Positions 17,963 through 27,138 of a DNA stretch of 64,000 nt are shown here, piece by piece (position 1 is the stretch's first letter; every line of letters starts with the position of its first letter). The stretch is from Chloroflexota bacterium. GTDB taxonomy: Bacteria; Chloroflexota; Limnocylindria; Limnocylindrales; CSP1-4. The stretch covers positions 554,157 through 618,156 of the forward strand of contig CANJLL010000001.1 in the NCBI GenBank assembly GCA_947475545.1, written 5' to 3'. Both the position numbers and the translations under genes were made by a program. The notes beneath the pieces were generated by a model. That model made no database searches. It had not been told where the DNA came from and worked only from the letters and a program-made list of their open reading frames with translations.

Positions 17963-18534
17963 CAGTGCGCTCCCCCATCCGCAGGATCTGTGGCGGCCAG
18001 CCGGGCGACGGACCGGACCGCATGGTCGAACGGGCCGGCCAGCGTCTCCAGCGCGTGCGGGATGACGCCGATGACGGCCTCCAGGGACTCCATCGCCGCC
18101 TTGGGACTGCCCGGGACGTTGATGACCAGCGACCCGGCCAGGACGCCGACGACGGCCCGCGAGAGATCCGCCAGCGGCGTGATGGCCCTCCCGGCGGCCC
18201 GCATGGCCTCGGCCAGCCCCGGGACCTGGTAGTCGATGACGGCCAGGGTGGCCTGAGGGGTGACGTCGCGGGGCGTCAGGCCCGTGCCGCCGGTGGTGAT
18301 CACCAGGCGATGGCGGGCGGCACCATCGCGGATCACCGCCTCCAGCCGGGGCTGATCATCGGGGACCACGAGGCGCTCGACCTGGAACCCAAGGCCGGCG
18401 AGCCGCGCCGCGACCCGCTCGCCGGACACGTCGTCGCGGCGCCCGGCCGCGCTCCCGTCGCTGGCCGTCACGACCAGCGCGCTGAGATCGAAGTCCTGGC
18501 CAAACACCCGTCGGGGTGGTTTCTCCGCGCTCAT
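17962..18534 (-). CDS. Molybdopterin adenylyltransferase family (MogA/MoaB)
   Basis: A 190-residue protein of the MogA/MoaB fold, with LVITTGGTGLTPRDVTPQAT, the molybdopterin/ATP-binding TGGTG loop, and VINVPGSPKAAMESLE near the C-terminus. It activates molybdopterin by adenylylation before metal insertion by MoeA, whose gene lies two genes upstream. The N-terminus has about 15 extra residues before the domain. It cannot be split further between MogA and MoaB from sequence alone. Its stop overlaps the FadF-like start by one base, though that gene has no evident link to molybdenum. Confidence 0.88.
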   Translation of the reverse strand: MSAEKPPRRVFGQDFDLSALVVTASDGSAAGRRDDVSGERVAARLAGLGFQVERLVVPDDQPRLEAVIRDGAARHRLVITTGGTGLTPRDVTPQATLAVIDYQVPGLAEAMRAAGRAITPLADLSRAVVGVLAGSLVINVPGSPKAAMESLEAVIGVIPHALETLAGPFDHAVRSVARLAATDPADGGAH

Positions 18535-18579
18535 CGGTCCCCGGTCACCTCGTTCTGGCCCTTCCCCCGGCGATTCCTG

Positions 18580-19170
<591 letters not shown>

Positions 19171-19228
19171 GAAGCCTCCGGGCCTGTTCGAGGCGGCCCG
19201 ATCGCCGCGTGCATCTGTCATGCGTCGA

Positions 19229-20623
19229 TCATGCCTGATCGAGCCACCAGACATCGACCGCCGCGCCCGCCGGCAGGCGGTCGGTGGCCTCCGGGATGAT
19301 GGCCAGCGCGTCGGCCGCGGCCAGGGCCGTCAGGACATGGCTCCCCTGCCCACCAGCAAGGCGGACCGTCAGGCGGCCATCGGCGTCCCTGGCCGGCAGG
19401 CCGGTCGGGTCGCGGTCCACCACCACCCGCAGGAACCCGCGGCGTCCTGCGCTCTTGGTGACGGGCTCCGCGAGGACGGCGTGGTCCGTTGGCCGCACCA
19501 GGTCGCGCCGTCCGGCGAGGCGCCGGATCGCCGGGCGGACGAACAGCTCGAAGGTCACCGCGCTGGAGACGGGGTTGCCGGGGAGGCCGAACAGGAGCGG
19601 CCGTGGGCCCTGGGACGTCTCGTGGGCCGCGGCGCTGGCCGCCAGCCCAGCGACCGCCGCCTCGTGCGCCTTGACCAGGCCGAAGGCAAACGGCTTCCCG
19701 GGCTGCACCGAGACCTTCCAGAGGTCTACCGAGCCGATGGTGTCGAAGGCCGCCTTGACCACGTCGTAGGGTCCCACCGACACGCCTCCGGCCACCAGCA
19801 GGGCATCGACGCCAGCGGCAAGGCCCGCGCGCAACCGCTCCAGCACGACCGGCAGCAGGTCCACGGCGATCCCCAGCTCGATCGCCTCGGCCCCGGCGGC
19901 GCGCACGGCGGCGGCCAGGCCCGGCCCATTGGCGTCGGGGATCCCGGACGAGCCCAGGTCCTCGCCGGGCGCGCGGACCTCGTCGCCGGTCGCGAGGACC
20001 GCGATCCGGGGGCGGCGATGGACGACCACTCGATCATGACCCGCGCCAGCCAGCAGCGAGATGACCGCCGGCGACACCACGGTGCCGGCCTCCAGGATCA
20101 CCATGCCGGCGCGCAGGTCGCTGCCCGCCAGGCGGATGGAGCCACCCACCGGCACCGGCTCATGGACCAGGCAGGCCGCCGGCAGCGGGCCCGTGGCATC
20201 CCGGCCGCGCGGCCCAAGGCCCCCGGCCGCGTCGATGGGCGTCGTCAACTCCACGGGGACCACCGCGTCGGCGCCAGGAGGCAGCGGCGCCCCGGTCGCG
20301 ATCCGCACGGCCGTCCCCGGCGCCACGGATGCCGTCGCGTCCCGGCCCGCGGCCGCCTCGCCCACCACGACCAGCCGGACCGGGCTCCCCTCCCCGGCGA
20401 GGGCCACGTCGGCCGACCGGAGCGCGTAGCCGTCCATCGCCGAGTTGTCCCAGGGCGGCAGCGTCACGCGCGCCGTGGCCGGCGCCGCGGCCACACACCA
20501 GAGCGCGTCGCGCAGCGGGATGGTCTCGGCGGGCGTGGGTCCAGGAATTGCCGCGAGCACCTGGTCGCGCGCCTGCTCGACCGTCAGGAGCGGGCGACCG
20601 TCGCCCGCGTCGCTGCCGCTCAT
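19229..20623 (-). CDS. moeA: Molybdopterin molybdenumtransferase MoeA
   Basis: A 464-residue MoeA inserting molybdenum into adenylylated molybdopterin. Recognised by PPWDNSAMDGYALR, the MPT-binding VAGGVSVGPYD, VQPGKPFAFG, FGLPGNPVSSAVTFELFV and the C-terminal beta domain with GGQGSH. Length is slightly above usual because of Ala-rich insertions. ATG 20623 overlaps the upstream protease stop by four bases (ATGA), which supports both the start and coupling. Confidence 0.94.
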   Translation of the reverse strand: MSGSDAGDGRPLLTVEQARDQVLAAIPGPTPAETIPLRDALWCVAAAPATARVTLPPWDNSAMDGYALRSADVALAGEGSPVRLVVVGEAAAGRDATASVAPGTAVRIATGAPLPPGADAVVPVELTTPIDAAGGLGPRGRDATGPLPAACLVHEPVPVGGSIRLAGSDLRAGMVILEAGTVVSPAVISLLAGAGHDRVVVHRRPRIAVLATGDEVRAPGEDLGSSGIPDANGPGLAAAVRAAGAEAIELGIAVDLLPVVLERLRAGLAAGVDALLVAGGVSVGPYDVVKAAFDTIGSVDLWKVSVQPGKPFAFGLVKAHEAAVAGLAASAAAHETSQGPRPLLFGLPGNPVSSAVTFELFVRPAIRRLAGRRDLVRPTDHAVLAEPVTKSAGRRGFLRVVVDRDPTGLPARDADGRLTVRLAGGQGSHVLTALAAADALAIIPEATDRLPAGAAVDVWWLDQA

Positions 20624-21768
20624 CGTCGTGGGCGCCGGGATCGTGGGCCGGCGACGCCCTGGCGTGCACGGATGGCGGCCGCGATCGCCCGCGCCGTGAG
20701 GATCCCGGCCGGACCCGCGTCGCCGGCCACCGGGAGCCCATCGAGCCCCTCGTCGCGCAGCCGCAGGAAGACGGGCCAGACCGGCGCGTCGGCATCGATT
20801 GGGGCGAGCTTGGACCAGGCCACCATGACGTCCTCCACCCGGGTGGTGGGCCACTTGCCGCGCGGCAGGCGGCGGATCTGGGCGGCGCCGATGATCCCCA
20901 CCAAGTCCCCACCCCTGGCGACCAGGACGGAGCTGCGAGGCGGGTCCCCGTCGAGGACCTGGCCCGCGAAGGTGTCGATGGTCAGGCTGGGCGAGATGGT
21001 GATGCCAAGGGGCTCCATGACATCGCCGGCGCGGAGACCATCGGCGGCCTGCTCCAGGTCCGCCTGGCCCAGGGCTCCCCGGGCGGTCAGCCGCAGGAAC
21101 CAGCCACACAGCATGATCATCATGCCGTTGCCGATGTCGCCGATCGAGACGGCCAGGCCGCCGGCCAGCACCGCGAGCCCGAGAAGATTCCCGCTTCGGC
21201 CGACGAACCGCGTGCCGCGCCGCTCGTCCCCCGTCCGTCGCCAGATGAGGGCCCGAAAGAGGCGCCCGCCGTCGAGCGGGTAGGCCGGCAGGAAGTTCAC
21301 GGCACCCAGGAGGATGTTCAGGAGCCCCAGCAGGACGCCGAAGAGTCCGACGGCCTCGACCGTGGCGCCGCCGACCAGCGAGACCAGGAGCGAGGCCGCC
21401 ACGAGCAGCGACCCCGCGATCAGACTGACGAGCGGGCCAGCCGCCGCGATGACCACTTCGTCGCCGGGATCCATGGACCGGGCGTCAAACGGCGAGCTCC
21501 CGCCGAAGAACGAGACGGCGAGGGCCTCCACCGGGACGCCCCGCCGCCGGGACATCACGGCATGGGCCAGGTCGTGGATGGTCGCGCTGGCCAGGAAGCC
21601 CGCCGCGACCAGCCCGCCGATCAGCCACTGGACGGCCGCGTCCAGTCCAGGCGAGGCGGCCTCCACCTCGGCCGCGGTAAAGACCGCGACGAGCGCGAGG
21701 ATGAGCACCCACGACCAGTGGATGCGGATCTCCACGCCGAACAATCGGGCGACGGGCCAGCCATTCAT
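20620..21768 (-). CDS. Site-2 protease family protein (M50) with CBS-type C-terminus; HDxxH variant
   Basis: A 382-residue membrane protein with the S2P/SpoIVFB-like core: about five membrane helices, the zinc motif region ATIHDLAHAV (H65, D66, H69) and the second metal motif NFLPAYPLDGGRL (D166). The usual HExxH is HDxxH here, so the general-base glutamate is an aspartate. The C-terminal half (from about 240) resembles a CBS-domain pair (AGDVMEPL..., VEDVMVAW...), which may sense nucleotides. It would cut membrane-embedded substrates if active. It overlaps its neighbours moeA and the Lit-like gene by four bases on each side. Confidence 0.82.
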   Translation of the reverse strand: MNGWPVARLFGVEIRIHWSWVLILALVAVFTAAEVEAASPGLDAAVQWLIGGLVAAGFLASATIHDLAHAVMSRRRGVPVEALAVSFFGGSSPFDARSMDPGDEVVIAAAGPLVSLIAGSLLVAASLLVSLVGGATVEAVGLFGVLLGLLNILLGAVNFLPAYPLDGGRLFRALIWRRTGDERRGTRFVGRSGNLLGLAVLAGGLAVSIGDIGNGMMIMLCGWFLRLTARGALGQADLEQAADGLRAGDVMEPLGITISPSLTIDTFAGQVLDGDPPRSSVLVARGGDLVGIIGAAQIRRLPRGKWPTTRVEDVMVAWSKLAPIDADAPVWPVFLRLRDEGLDGLPVAGDAGPAGILTARAIAAAIRARQGVAGPRSRRPRR

Positions 21769-22445
21769 CGACGTGCATCCTCGGGGGCCGGGCCGGAGAG
21801 ACGCCCGGCGAGGCGCCCCGCCCCGGCGGCAGTCGCCAGGGCCACGGCCAGCATGACCGCGCCCACCGCGATGGTGGTCTCAAACCAGAGCTGGTCGGGG
21901 AACAGCTGGACGAGTCGGTCCGTGGCGGGATCGAAGGTGTAGGTCCCGCCGGCGAAGAACAGGCGGTGAAAGACCTCGAAGGCGGCGTCGAACGCAACGG
22001 ACGCCACGGCCGCCAGGAGGACAGTGACCCCGACCAGGCCCAGCGCCCCGCGCCGAACCGCGCGCCAGGCCCACGCCGAGCGACGCGCGCGGGCCATGAG
22101 GACGACGAGGACCACGAGCGCCACCGCGACGAGCGCGGCAAGGCCGGCGAAGACGTCGCGAACGTCCCGGAGATGGGCGCGTTCCCGCTCCGTCAGGACC
22201 GGCGATCCGGCGACGACGACATCGAAGCTGGGCGGGCCAAGAACCAGGTCATGAAGCAGGGCGCTGGTCGCCGTCCGCAGGTCCTGCGGCTGGTACCCGG
22301 TCCAGGCGGCCGCGTCGGCGCGATCCTGCGCCAGGCCGATCCAGGCGGGCGTGATGAACGGCAGGATGGCCACCGCGAGGATGACAAGGGCCGTGGCGAT
22401 GCCCACGGCGATCGAGGCGGCGCGCGGGCCGGCTGCGGCTGTCAC
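21765..22445 (-). CDS. Lit-like / DUF1461 (TIGR01906) integral membrane protein
   Basis: A 226-residue protein with four hydrophobic segments and the DUF1461/TIGR01906 signature FHRLFFAGGTYTFDP followed by DRLVQLFPDQLWFE. Firmicute members include Lit, which moves an acyl chain within lipoproteins to give the lyso form; whether this distant member does so is unknown. The start is GTG 22445, with TACCAT exactly six bases upstream, suggesting a leaderless mRNA for the chain Lit-like, M50 protease, moeA, moaC. The longer upstream frame is basic noise. Confidence 0.72.
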   Translation of the reverse strand: MTAAAGPRAASIAVGIATALVILAVAILPFITPAWIGLAQDRADAAAWTGYQPQDLRTATSALLHDLVLGPPSFDVVVAGSPVLTERERAHLRDVRDVFAGLAALVAVALVVLVVLMARARRSAWAWRAVRRGALGLVGVTVLLAAVASVAFDAAFEVFHRLFFAGGTYTFDPATDRLVQLFPDQLWFETTIAVGAVMLAVALATAAGAGRLAGRLSGPAPEDARR

Positions 22446-22451
22446 GCTGCC

Positions 22452-22457
22452 ATGGTA
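22452..22457 (-). promoter_or_regulatory. Putative -10 box (leaderless type) of the Lit-like gene
   Basis: TACCAT on the minus strand with six bases to the GTG start, the same arrangement as ahead of yaaA. No -35 hexamer is recognised. Confidence 0.4.
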
Positions 22458-22503
22458 GCGACGAGGACGGCCGCGGCGGTCGCGGCCCGTCGTGCGCCGA
22501 GGA

Positions 22504-22893
22504 TCACTCCTCCTCGAGCGTCCGCGCCTGGTCCCACCAGCCCTCCATCGTGAGGTCGCCGGGGGCGTCGGTCTTGAGCTCGACCGCACCCTTCCGGACA
22601 CGCGCCTGAAAGGCGTCCAGGGAGAGGTGAAGGAGGTCGTCCAGGCCGGCGATGCCCGACTGGGCCAGGAGCTGGTGCTCGACCGGCCCGAAGCCGGCGA
22701 GGTTGAGCATGAGCGCCTCGTCCCGCCAGATGGCGACGTCGTTGACGGTGGCCTTGACCTGGTCCGCCAGGGTCTGGCGCCGGGTCCGCGTCTCGCTGAC
22801 CTCCAGGAGCAGGCCCGTGGTGAAGATGCCCTGGTGCTCGAGTCGGGCCAGGTGGACGGGTTCGATCCGGGTCAGCTCGGTGATCGGCGGCAC
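22504..22893 (-). CDS. DUF4332-type helix-hairpin-helix protein
   Basis: A 129-residue protein with two helix-hairpin-helix-like units: ITELTRIEPVHLARLEHQGI at the N-terminus and LAGFGPVEHQLLAQSGIAGL in the middle. This is the pattern of DUF4332 proteins, thought to bind DNA or proteins but without an assigned function. The start is GTG 22893, with GGAGCAG upstream. It is divergent from the next gene with a 122-base gap. Confidence 0.7.
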   Translation of the reverse strand: MPPITELTRIEPVHLARLEHQGIFTTGLLLEVSETRTRRQTLADQVKATVNDVAIWRDEALMLNLAGFGPVEHQLLAQSGIAGLDDLLHLSLDAFQARVRKGAVELKTDAPGDLTMEGWWDQARTLEEE

Positions 22894-23003
22894 AGTTGGC
22901 TGCTCCTCCAGGGACGTCGACAGTAGAGCGATGATGCCACGCCGGCGGCTGCCGGGTCGGGGCGCCGTGTCGCGGTCCGCCGGGTTGCCCTTGCGCGCGG
23001 GTG

Positions 23004-23009
23004 TACGGT
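23004..23009 (+). promoter_or_regulatory. Putative -10 box (leaderless type)
   Basis: TACGGT with six bases to the ATG at 23016. TTGCCC lies 13 bases upstream, too close for a normal -35 element. Confidence 0.35.
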
Positions 23010-23015
23010 GCCGTC

Positions 23016-23495
23016 ATGGGAGGACAACGAGGCTTCCTCGCGGTCGTGGCCGGGATCGTCGCCCTGCTGATCCTGACGGTGGGCGTGGTGCTGGTCCAGG
23101 GCGAGCAGCCGGCCGCTTCGTTCGGGCCGGACTCGCCGGAGGCCGCCGTGCAGGCCTACCTGGTGGCATGGGACGCTGGCGACGATCGCACGGCGTGGGC
23201 GGCGTTCAGCGCGCAGGTCCAGGCGGAGACCCCCCTCGATTCCTATACGGAGCAGGCACAGACGCTCCGGGTCAAGGGCTTCGCGCCGGACGGGTCGCGG
23301 CGGGTCTTCATCAACAGCGCCAAGGTGAGCGGGGAGCGCGCCGTCGTGTCGGTCACCATTGAGACGACCGCCGTCCGCGGGATGAACGTGGACCGCTTCC
23401 GGCAGACCACCACGATCCCCATGGTGCGGGCCGACGGGGCCTGGAAGGTCGACCAGCTCCTGATGGGGACCGACACCTGGTTCGTCGGCAAGTGA
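23016..23495 (+). CDS. Anchored extracytoplasmic protein, lumazine/NTF2-like fold suspected
   Basis: A 159-residue protein with one N-terminal membrane segment (about residues 8-27) and an outward-facing domain of about 120 residues. The domain begins SPEAAVQAYLVAWDAGDDRTAW and ends GAWKVDQLL, the organisation of NTF2-like (DUF4878/SnoaL-type) domains found in many lipoproteins and anchored proteins. No catalytic residues can be named. ATG 23016 is preferred over an upstream ATG because of the TACGGT box. It is followed after 25 bases by the repeat membrane protein on the same strand. Confidence 0.65.
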   Translation: MGGQRGFLAVVAGIVALLILTVGVVLVQGEQPAASFGPDSPEAAVQAYLVAWDAGDDRTAWAAFSAQVQAETPLDSYTEQAQTLRVKGFAPDGSRRVFINSAKVSGERAVVSVTIETTAVRGMNVDRFRQTTTIPMVRADGAWKVDQLLMGTDTWFVGK

Positions 23496-23520
23496 CGCCG
23501 CCGACGCGGGAGAGAGTCCG

Positions 23521-25239
23521 GTGATGCTCACCATCCGACGCCTGTACCTCTATGCGATGTCCGGGGTCATGCTGGCCGTGCTCGCCAGCGGGCTCCGGCT
23601 GCTTCTGACGGCGCTGCTGGATGCGTTGGGCCTGGACGGCGATCCGGCGCTGGGCGGCGGCTCCACCCGGGAGACACTGAGCCTGGCGGGCGCCCTCGTG
23701 GGCGTCGGCCTGCCCGTCTGGGCGATCCACTGGTGGCTGGTCCGTCGCGTGATGCTCGGGGGGGACGCCGATGCCGAAGCGGAGCGGGCCTCCCCCATTC
23801 GGGCGGCCTACCTGTCCTTCGTGCTCGCGGTGACGCTGGCCTTCGTGGCGGCCGCCGCGATCGACCTGGTGCGCTCCCTGGCGCAAGGCCTGCTCGACCT
23901 GCGTGCGATGTACGGCTCCGCCGGAGACCCCGCCGGCTCGATCGCGACGATCCTGGTCGCCGGTGCCGCCTGGTCCTCCCACGCGTGGGTCCGTCGGGAT
24001 GATCTGGCCGCCGGACCGTTGCGCGACGGGGCCATCCGGTGGCCTCGCCTCTACCGCTATGCCGCCCAGTTGATCACCCTCGTGGCGATGACCAGCACCG
24101 TGTCGGGCCTCGCCAACGCCCTCGCCGACCGGATCGCCGCCGGCGGGAAGCTGAGCGCCGACGACTACGCGGGCAATGACATCTCGAGCTCGCTGGCCAC
24201 GATGGCCGTGACCGGTGCGATCTTCCTGGCCCACGCCGTCCATGCCCTGCGCCTGGTCGCCCAGCCGGGTTGGCGGGGCGACAGCGAGCGGGCGTCGCAC
24301 ATGCGCGTGGGCTACCTGGTGATCCTCATCGGCGCCGGGCTGTCGGCGACCATCAGCAACCTGGGCCAGGCGATGCAGGCGCTGCTCCTCCTGCTCCTGG
24401 ACCCGGCGGGCAGCTCCCTGCCGCCCGGCGGCCTGGCGCGGGCTGTCATTGTTCCGCTGGTTGTCCTGGCGCCATGGCTGGGTGCGGCGCTCCATGCCCG
24501 CTACCAGCTCCTGGGCGAGGCGGGCCGGTCCCCGGAGCCGGGACGGGCCGCGGCCGGAACCCGGTTGGATCGCTTCGTCCGGTCGCTCGTGGGCCTGGGA
24601 TTCGGCGCACTGGCCATGGCCTGGCTGGTGGGGATCGCGCTGGACGTGGTCGCGGGCAGCGATCGCTACGCGCTGGATCCCCGCACCCGTGCGTTCGACC
24701 TGGCCTCGCTCCTGCCCAACGCCGTCCTGGGCTTCGCACTCTGGGCGGTCACCTGGGCCCGCGTGACGGCGGGCCGGGTCGCTTCGCCCGAGGCCGAGGC
24801 GTCGTCGGGGATCCGGCGAGCCATGCTGCTCACGGCCCTTGGCGCCGGCCTTGCGGCATCGGTCGGATCGGGTGCCTTCATCCTCTACCGGCTCTTTGGG
24901 AGCGCCATGGGCGTGGTCGGCGGTCCCGGCGTCGCCTCGGACCTCGCGAGGGCGTTCGGCATCTTCGTGGTGGCTGTTGGCGTTGCCCTGTATCACGGGC
25001 TCCTGGTTCGTGATGACGTCCGGGCGCGGGCCCACGCGACCACCACCGTCGCAGCCGGCATCTCAGTCGACCTGCCCTCCGGGGCCGACCCGGCGACGAC
25101 GGCACCGTCCTGGGCCGAGCGACCCCTCGTGTTGCGGACGGAGCCCGGGGTCGACCCGGACACGGCCCTCGCGGCGGCACGTGCCGCCCTGCCGCCCGGC
25201 GCGCACCTGGCCGACGCCCGGCAGCCACCCACCCAGTAG
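23521..25239 (+). CDS. Large membrane protein of six tandem DUF5671-like repeats
   Basis: A 572-residue protein composed of about six successive units of 65-75 residues (roughly 5-76, 93-159, 172-244, 260-327, 349-415, 429-497). Each unit starts near an Arg plus aromatic (RRLYLYAM, RLYRYAAQ, RMRVGYL-like), contains two to three hydrophobic helices and ends in a W/H-rich helix plus Arg (WAIHWWLVRR, WSSHAWVRR, LYHGLLVR). This resembles DUF5671 repeats; function unknown. A charged cytoplasmic tail follows. GTG 23521 and ATG 23524 are both possible starts behind GGGAGAG. It is probably cotranscribed with the small anchored protein upstream. Confidence 0.78.
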   Translation: MMLTIRRLYLYAMSGVMLAVLASGLRLLLTALLDALGLDGDPALGGGSTRETLSLAGALVGVGLPVWAIHWWLVRRVMLGGDADAEAERASPIRAAYLSFVLAVTLAFVAAAAIDLVRSLAQGLLDLRAMYGSAGDPAGSIATILVAGAAWSSHAWVRRDDLAAGPLRDGAIRWPRLYRYAAQLITLVAMTSTVSGLANALADRIAAGGKLSADDYAGNDISSSLATMAVTGAIFLAHAVHALRLVAQPGWRGDSERASHMRVGYLVILIGAGLSATISNLGQAMQALLLLLLDPAGSSLPPGGLARAVIVPLVVLAPWLGAALHARYQLLGEAGRSPEPGRAAAGTRLDRFVRSLVGLGFGALAMAWLVGIALDVVAGSDRYALDPRTRAFDLASLLPNAVLGFALWAVTWARVTAGRVASPEAEASSGIRRAMLLTALGAGLAASVGSGAFILYRLFGSAMGVVGGPGVASDLARAFGIFVVAVGVALYHGLLVRDDVRARAHATTTVAAGISVDLPSGADPATTAPSWAERPLVLRTEPGVDPDTALAAARAALPPGAHLADARQPPTQ

Positions 25240-25261
25240 CGCGTCGCAACGCGGCAGTAGG

Positions 25262-25267
25262 TACGCT
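25262..25267 (+). promoter_or_regulatory. Putative -10 box (leaderless type) of a decayed gene
   Basis: TACGCT with six bases to ATG 25274, the same arrangement as ahead of yaaA and the GNAT gene. It appears intact although the gene behind it is broken. Confidence 0.35.
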
Positions 25268-25273
25268 CTCGCG

Positions 25274-26654
25274 ATGGATCCCGCCCGCGGTGCGGGCCAG
25301 CGTCCGGCCTCCACCGATGCCCCCGTCTTCGCCGGCCAAGGCCGCCTCGGGCGCCCCGGTTCGTCGCCATCCAGCGCCTCGGTCCGCCTGGATGCGGGTC
25401 GGTTCGAGGTCGCCATCAACGGGCAGCCGCCGATCATCGCGACATCACCACCCTCCTGGTCGGCCAGGGCACGCTGGTCCTGGTCCTGGTCCTGGTCCTG
25501 GGCGAGGGTGACGGCTCCCTCCGGGTCGTCCTGGAGCAGCTGGGCCAGCGCCTCGGGACGCTCGTGGCCCAGTTGCGCGAACGTCGGACGCGGCAGCGAC
25601 TCGGCGACGCGTTCGCCCAGCTCGGTGACGATCCCCTGCCGCTCCTCGAGTACCGCCTCGGCGACCAGCACGGGGTGGCCCTGCTGGTGCTGCACGCCTG
25701 GGTGGCGGAGCTGGTCCCGCTCGACGACGCAGTCCGGGCCACGCGCATCCGGCGCGTCCAGATCGGCAGCGTGGAGGCCGATCGTGCGGGCGGCCTGGTC
25801 CGCCTGACGCTCCCGGCGACCACGGTGGAGTTGCCAGGGCTGGGCGCGGCGGCCACCGCCTGGGGCCAGCGCCTGGGCGAGCTCCGCGACGGCGCCCTCA
25901 GGGACGCGGCGAGGCTCGTCGGCGGCCGCGTCCCCGACGCTCCCTTTGGCTCGCGGAACCTGCTGGGCCGACTGCTCGTTGATGGTCGACCCGCCTCGGT
26001 TGCCGACCTGGGTGCCGAGCTGGCCCGCATCGACGGCTCCGTGCTCACGGAGCTCACCTTCGCGGCAAGCTTCCGGGACCTGCTGGCCCGGGGCGGCGGC
26101 GACGTGCGCTGGTTCGCCCTGGCGCCAGATCGGCCCGGCTCGGACACCCGCAAGGCGTGGTACCTGGTCGCGCTGCCGGGCAACCTGATCGCCCTGGAGC
26201 TGGTCAGCGAAGCCGCCCACGCCACGTACCTCTTCCGGTCTGCGCCGCGCTCGACCTACACGGGCGAGGGGCCGGCCGCGATCGCCGAGCAGCACGTGGC
26301 GGCCGCCCGCGACATCTCTGCCGCCCTGATCGACGCCCGCTTCCTCCGGGAGCCCATGGCGCTGCCCATGGCCCAGCTGGCCAGCGCCAGGTACCTCCGC
26401 TACCGCCTGGCCCTGGCGGCCCTGCCCAGCCTGGCTGCCGCCCGTCGGCGCTTCGTCGCCCGACTGGTTCATGACGATCCGACCCGTTGGGCCAAGGCAC
26501 TTGATGACCTGTCGCCTGACACGCGACGGCGCGTGACGAGGCGGCCGAGTGGCCCGGGCGCGCCGCGGAGGAGGCGGCCGCCACGGCCGCCGGAGCAGAC
26601 CAGAGCGAAGACGCCGGTGACGGCGACCAGCAGGCGACCAATGCCAGCCTATAA
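25274..26654 (+). pseudogene. Frameshifted hypothetical gene (about 460 codons)
   Basis: Coherent protein sequence runs through three frames. ATG 25274 opens a frame giving SVRLDAGRFEVAINGQPPII. Near 25440 it passes, by one apparently missing base, to a frame reading DITTLLVGQGTLVLV... that stays coherent to about 26530. A second apparent one-base loss leads to a frame giving DEAAEWPGRAAEEAA... and stopping at TAA 26652-26654. The middle frame runs on past this point as nonsense. The protein is soluble, with no membrane segments, and I do not recognise it. A (CTGGTC)4 repeat near 25474 encodes Leu-Val runs. True pseudogene or assembly errors are both possible; neighbouring decay favours the former. 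Confidence 0.6.
25474..25501 (+). repeat. Hexanucleotide tandem repeat (CTGGTC)4
   Basis: Four perfect copies of CTGGTC followed by CTGG, coding alternating Leu and Val, inside the frameshifted gene and about 35 bases after its first frame change. It is the clearest simple-sequence repeat in the window. Confidence 0.85.
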
Positions 26655-27026
26655 GGTCGCCAGTCCGCGGTGCGCCAACGTCATCATGCGAGACGCCGCG
26701 GTCTGCCCCTTCTGTCATGCCAAGGACCCATTCGCGCCGATGCGCTGCGCCGCTGCAGCGCGATCATCGAGGATCCGCGCTGGGCCGCCTGCCAGCGCTG
26801 CGGCACCCCCGTGCCGAAGCCGGGCACATCGGCGGCCGCCATGGGCGCACCGACAGCCGCGCAGACCGCGAGGCCGGCCCAGGAGTCCACTCCGCAACCC
26901 GCCGCGGCGACTCCCGCCGCGGTTGCCCCGCCCGCGGCGCCGGCCGGCCGGTTCTGCACCGGTTGCGGCGGCTCGCTGGTCGCGGGCGCCCGGTTCTGCA
27001 CCGTGTGCGGCACCATCGCCGGCTGA
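26641..27026 (+). pseudogene. Frameshifted double zinc-ribbon protein gene
   Basis: ATG 26641 overlaps the end of the preceding broken gene by 14 bases. The first frame gives RCANVIMRDAAVCPFCHAKDPFAP. Near 26740-26750 the coherent reading moves to another frame, as if one base were lost, giving RRCSAIIEDPRWAACQRCG, an Ala/Pro-rich linker, then FCTGCGGSLVAGARFCTVCG at the C-terminus and TGA. Restored, it would be a protein of about 128 residues with N- and C-terminal zinc ribbons joined by a flexible linker. Unbroken, such proteins are usually scaffolds or membrane-associated adaptors. The second half alone could still be made only if an internal start is used. Confidence 0.55.
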
Positions 27027-27034
27027 CACGCCGG

Positions 27035-27056
27035 GAGGCGGCGTCGCCGCCGCCTC
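27035..27056. terminator. Hairpin between convergent zinc-ribbon remnants
   Basis: GAGGCGGCG-TCGC-CGCCGCCTC is a perfect 9-bp stem with a four-base loop, starting nine bases after the plus-strand stop and placed between two convergent genes. No T-run is present, so terminator function is plausible but unproven. Confidence 0.45.
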
Positions 27057-27138
27057 GCTCGGATCTCATCCCAGGATCAACCCGCCGCGCATCCCTCCCG
27101 CGAGGTGCCGACAGCGGGCCAGTGGTCGGGCCCGCGGC

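Noticed and set aside
16220..18232. A 670-codon open frame on the plus strand
   Set aside because: It lies opposite the FadF-like and mog genes, whose motifs are unmistakable; its composition is Asp/His/Arg-rich shadow sequence.
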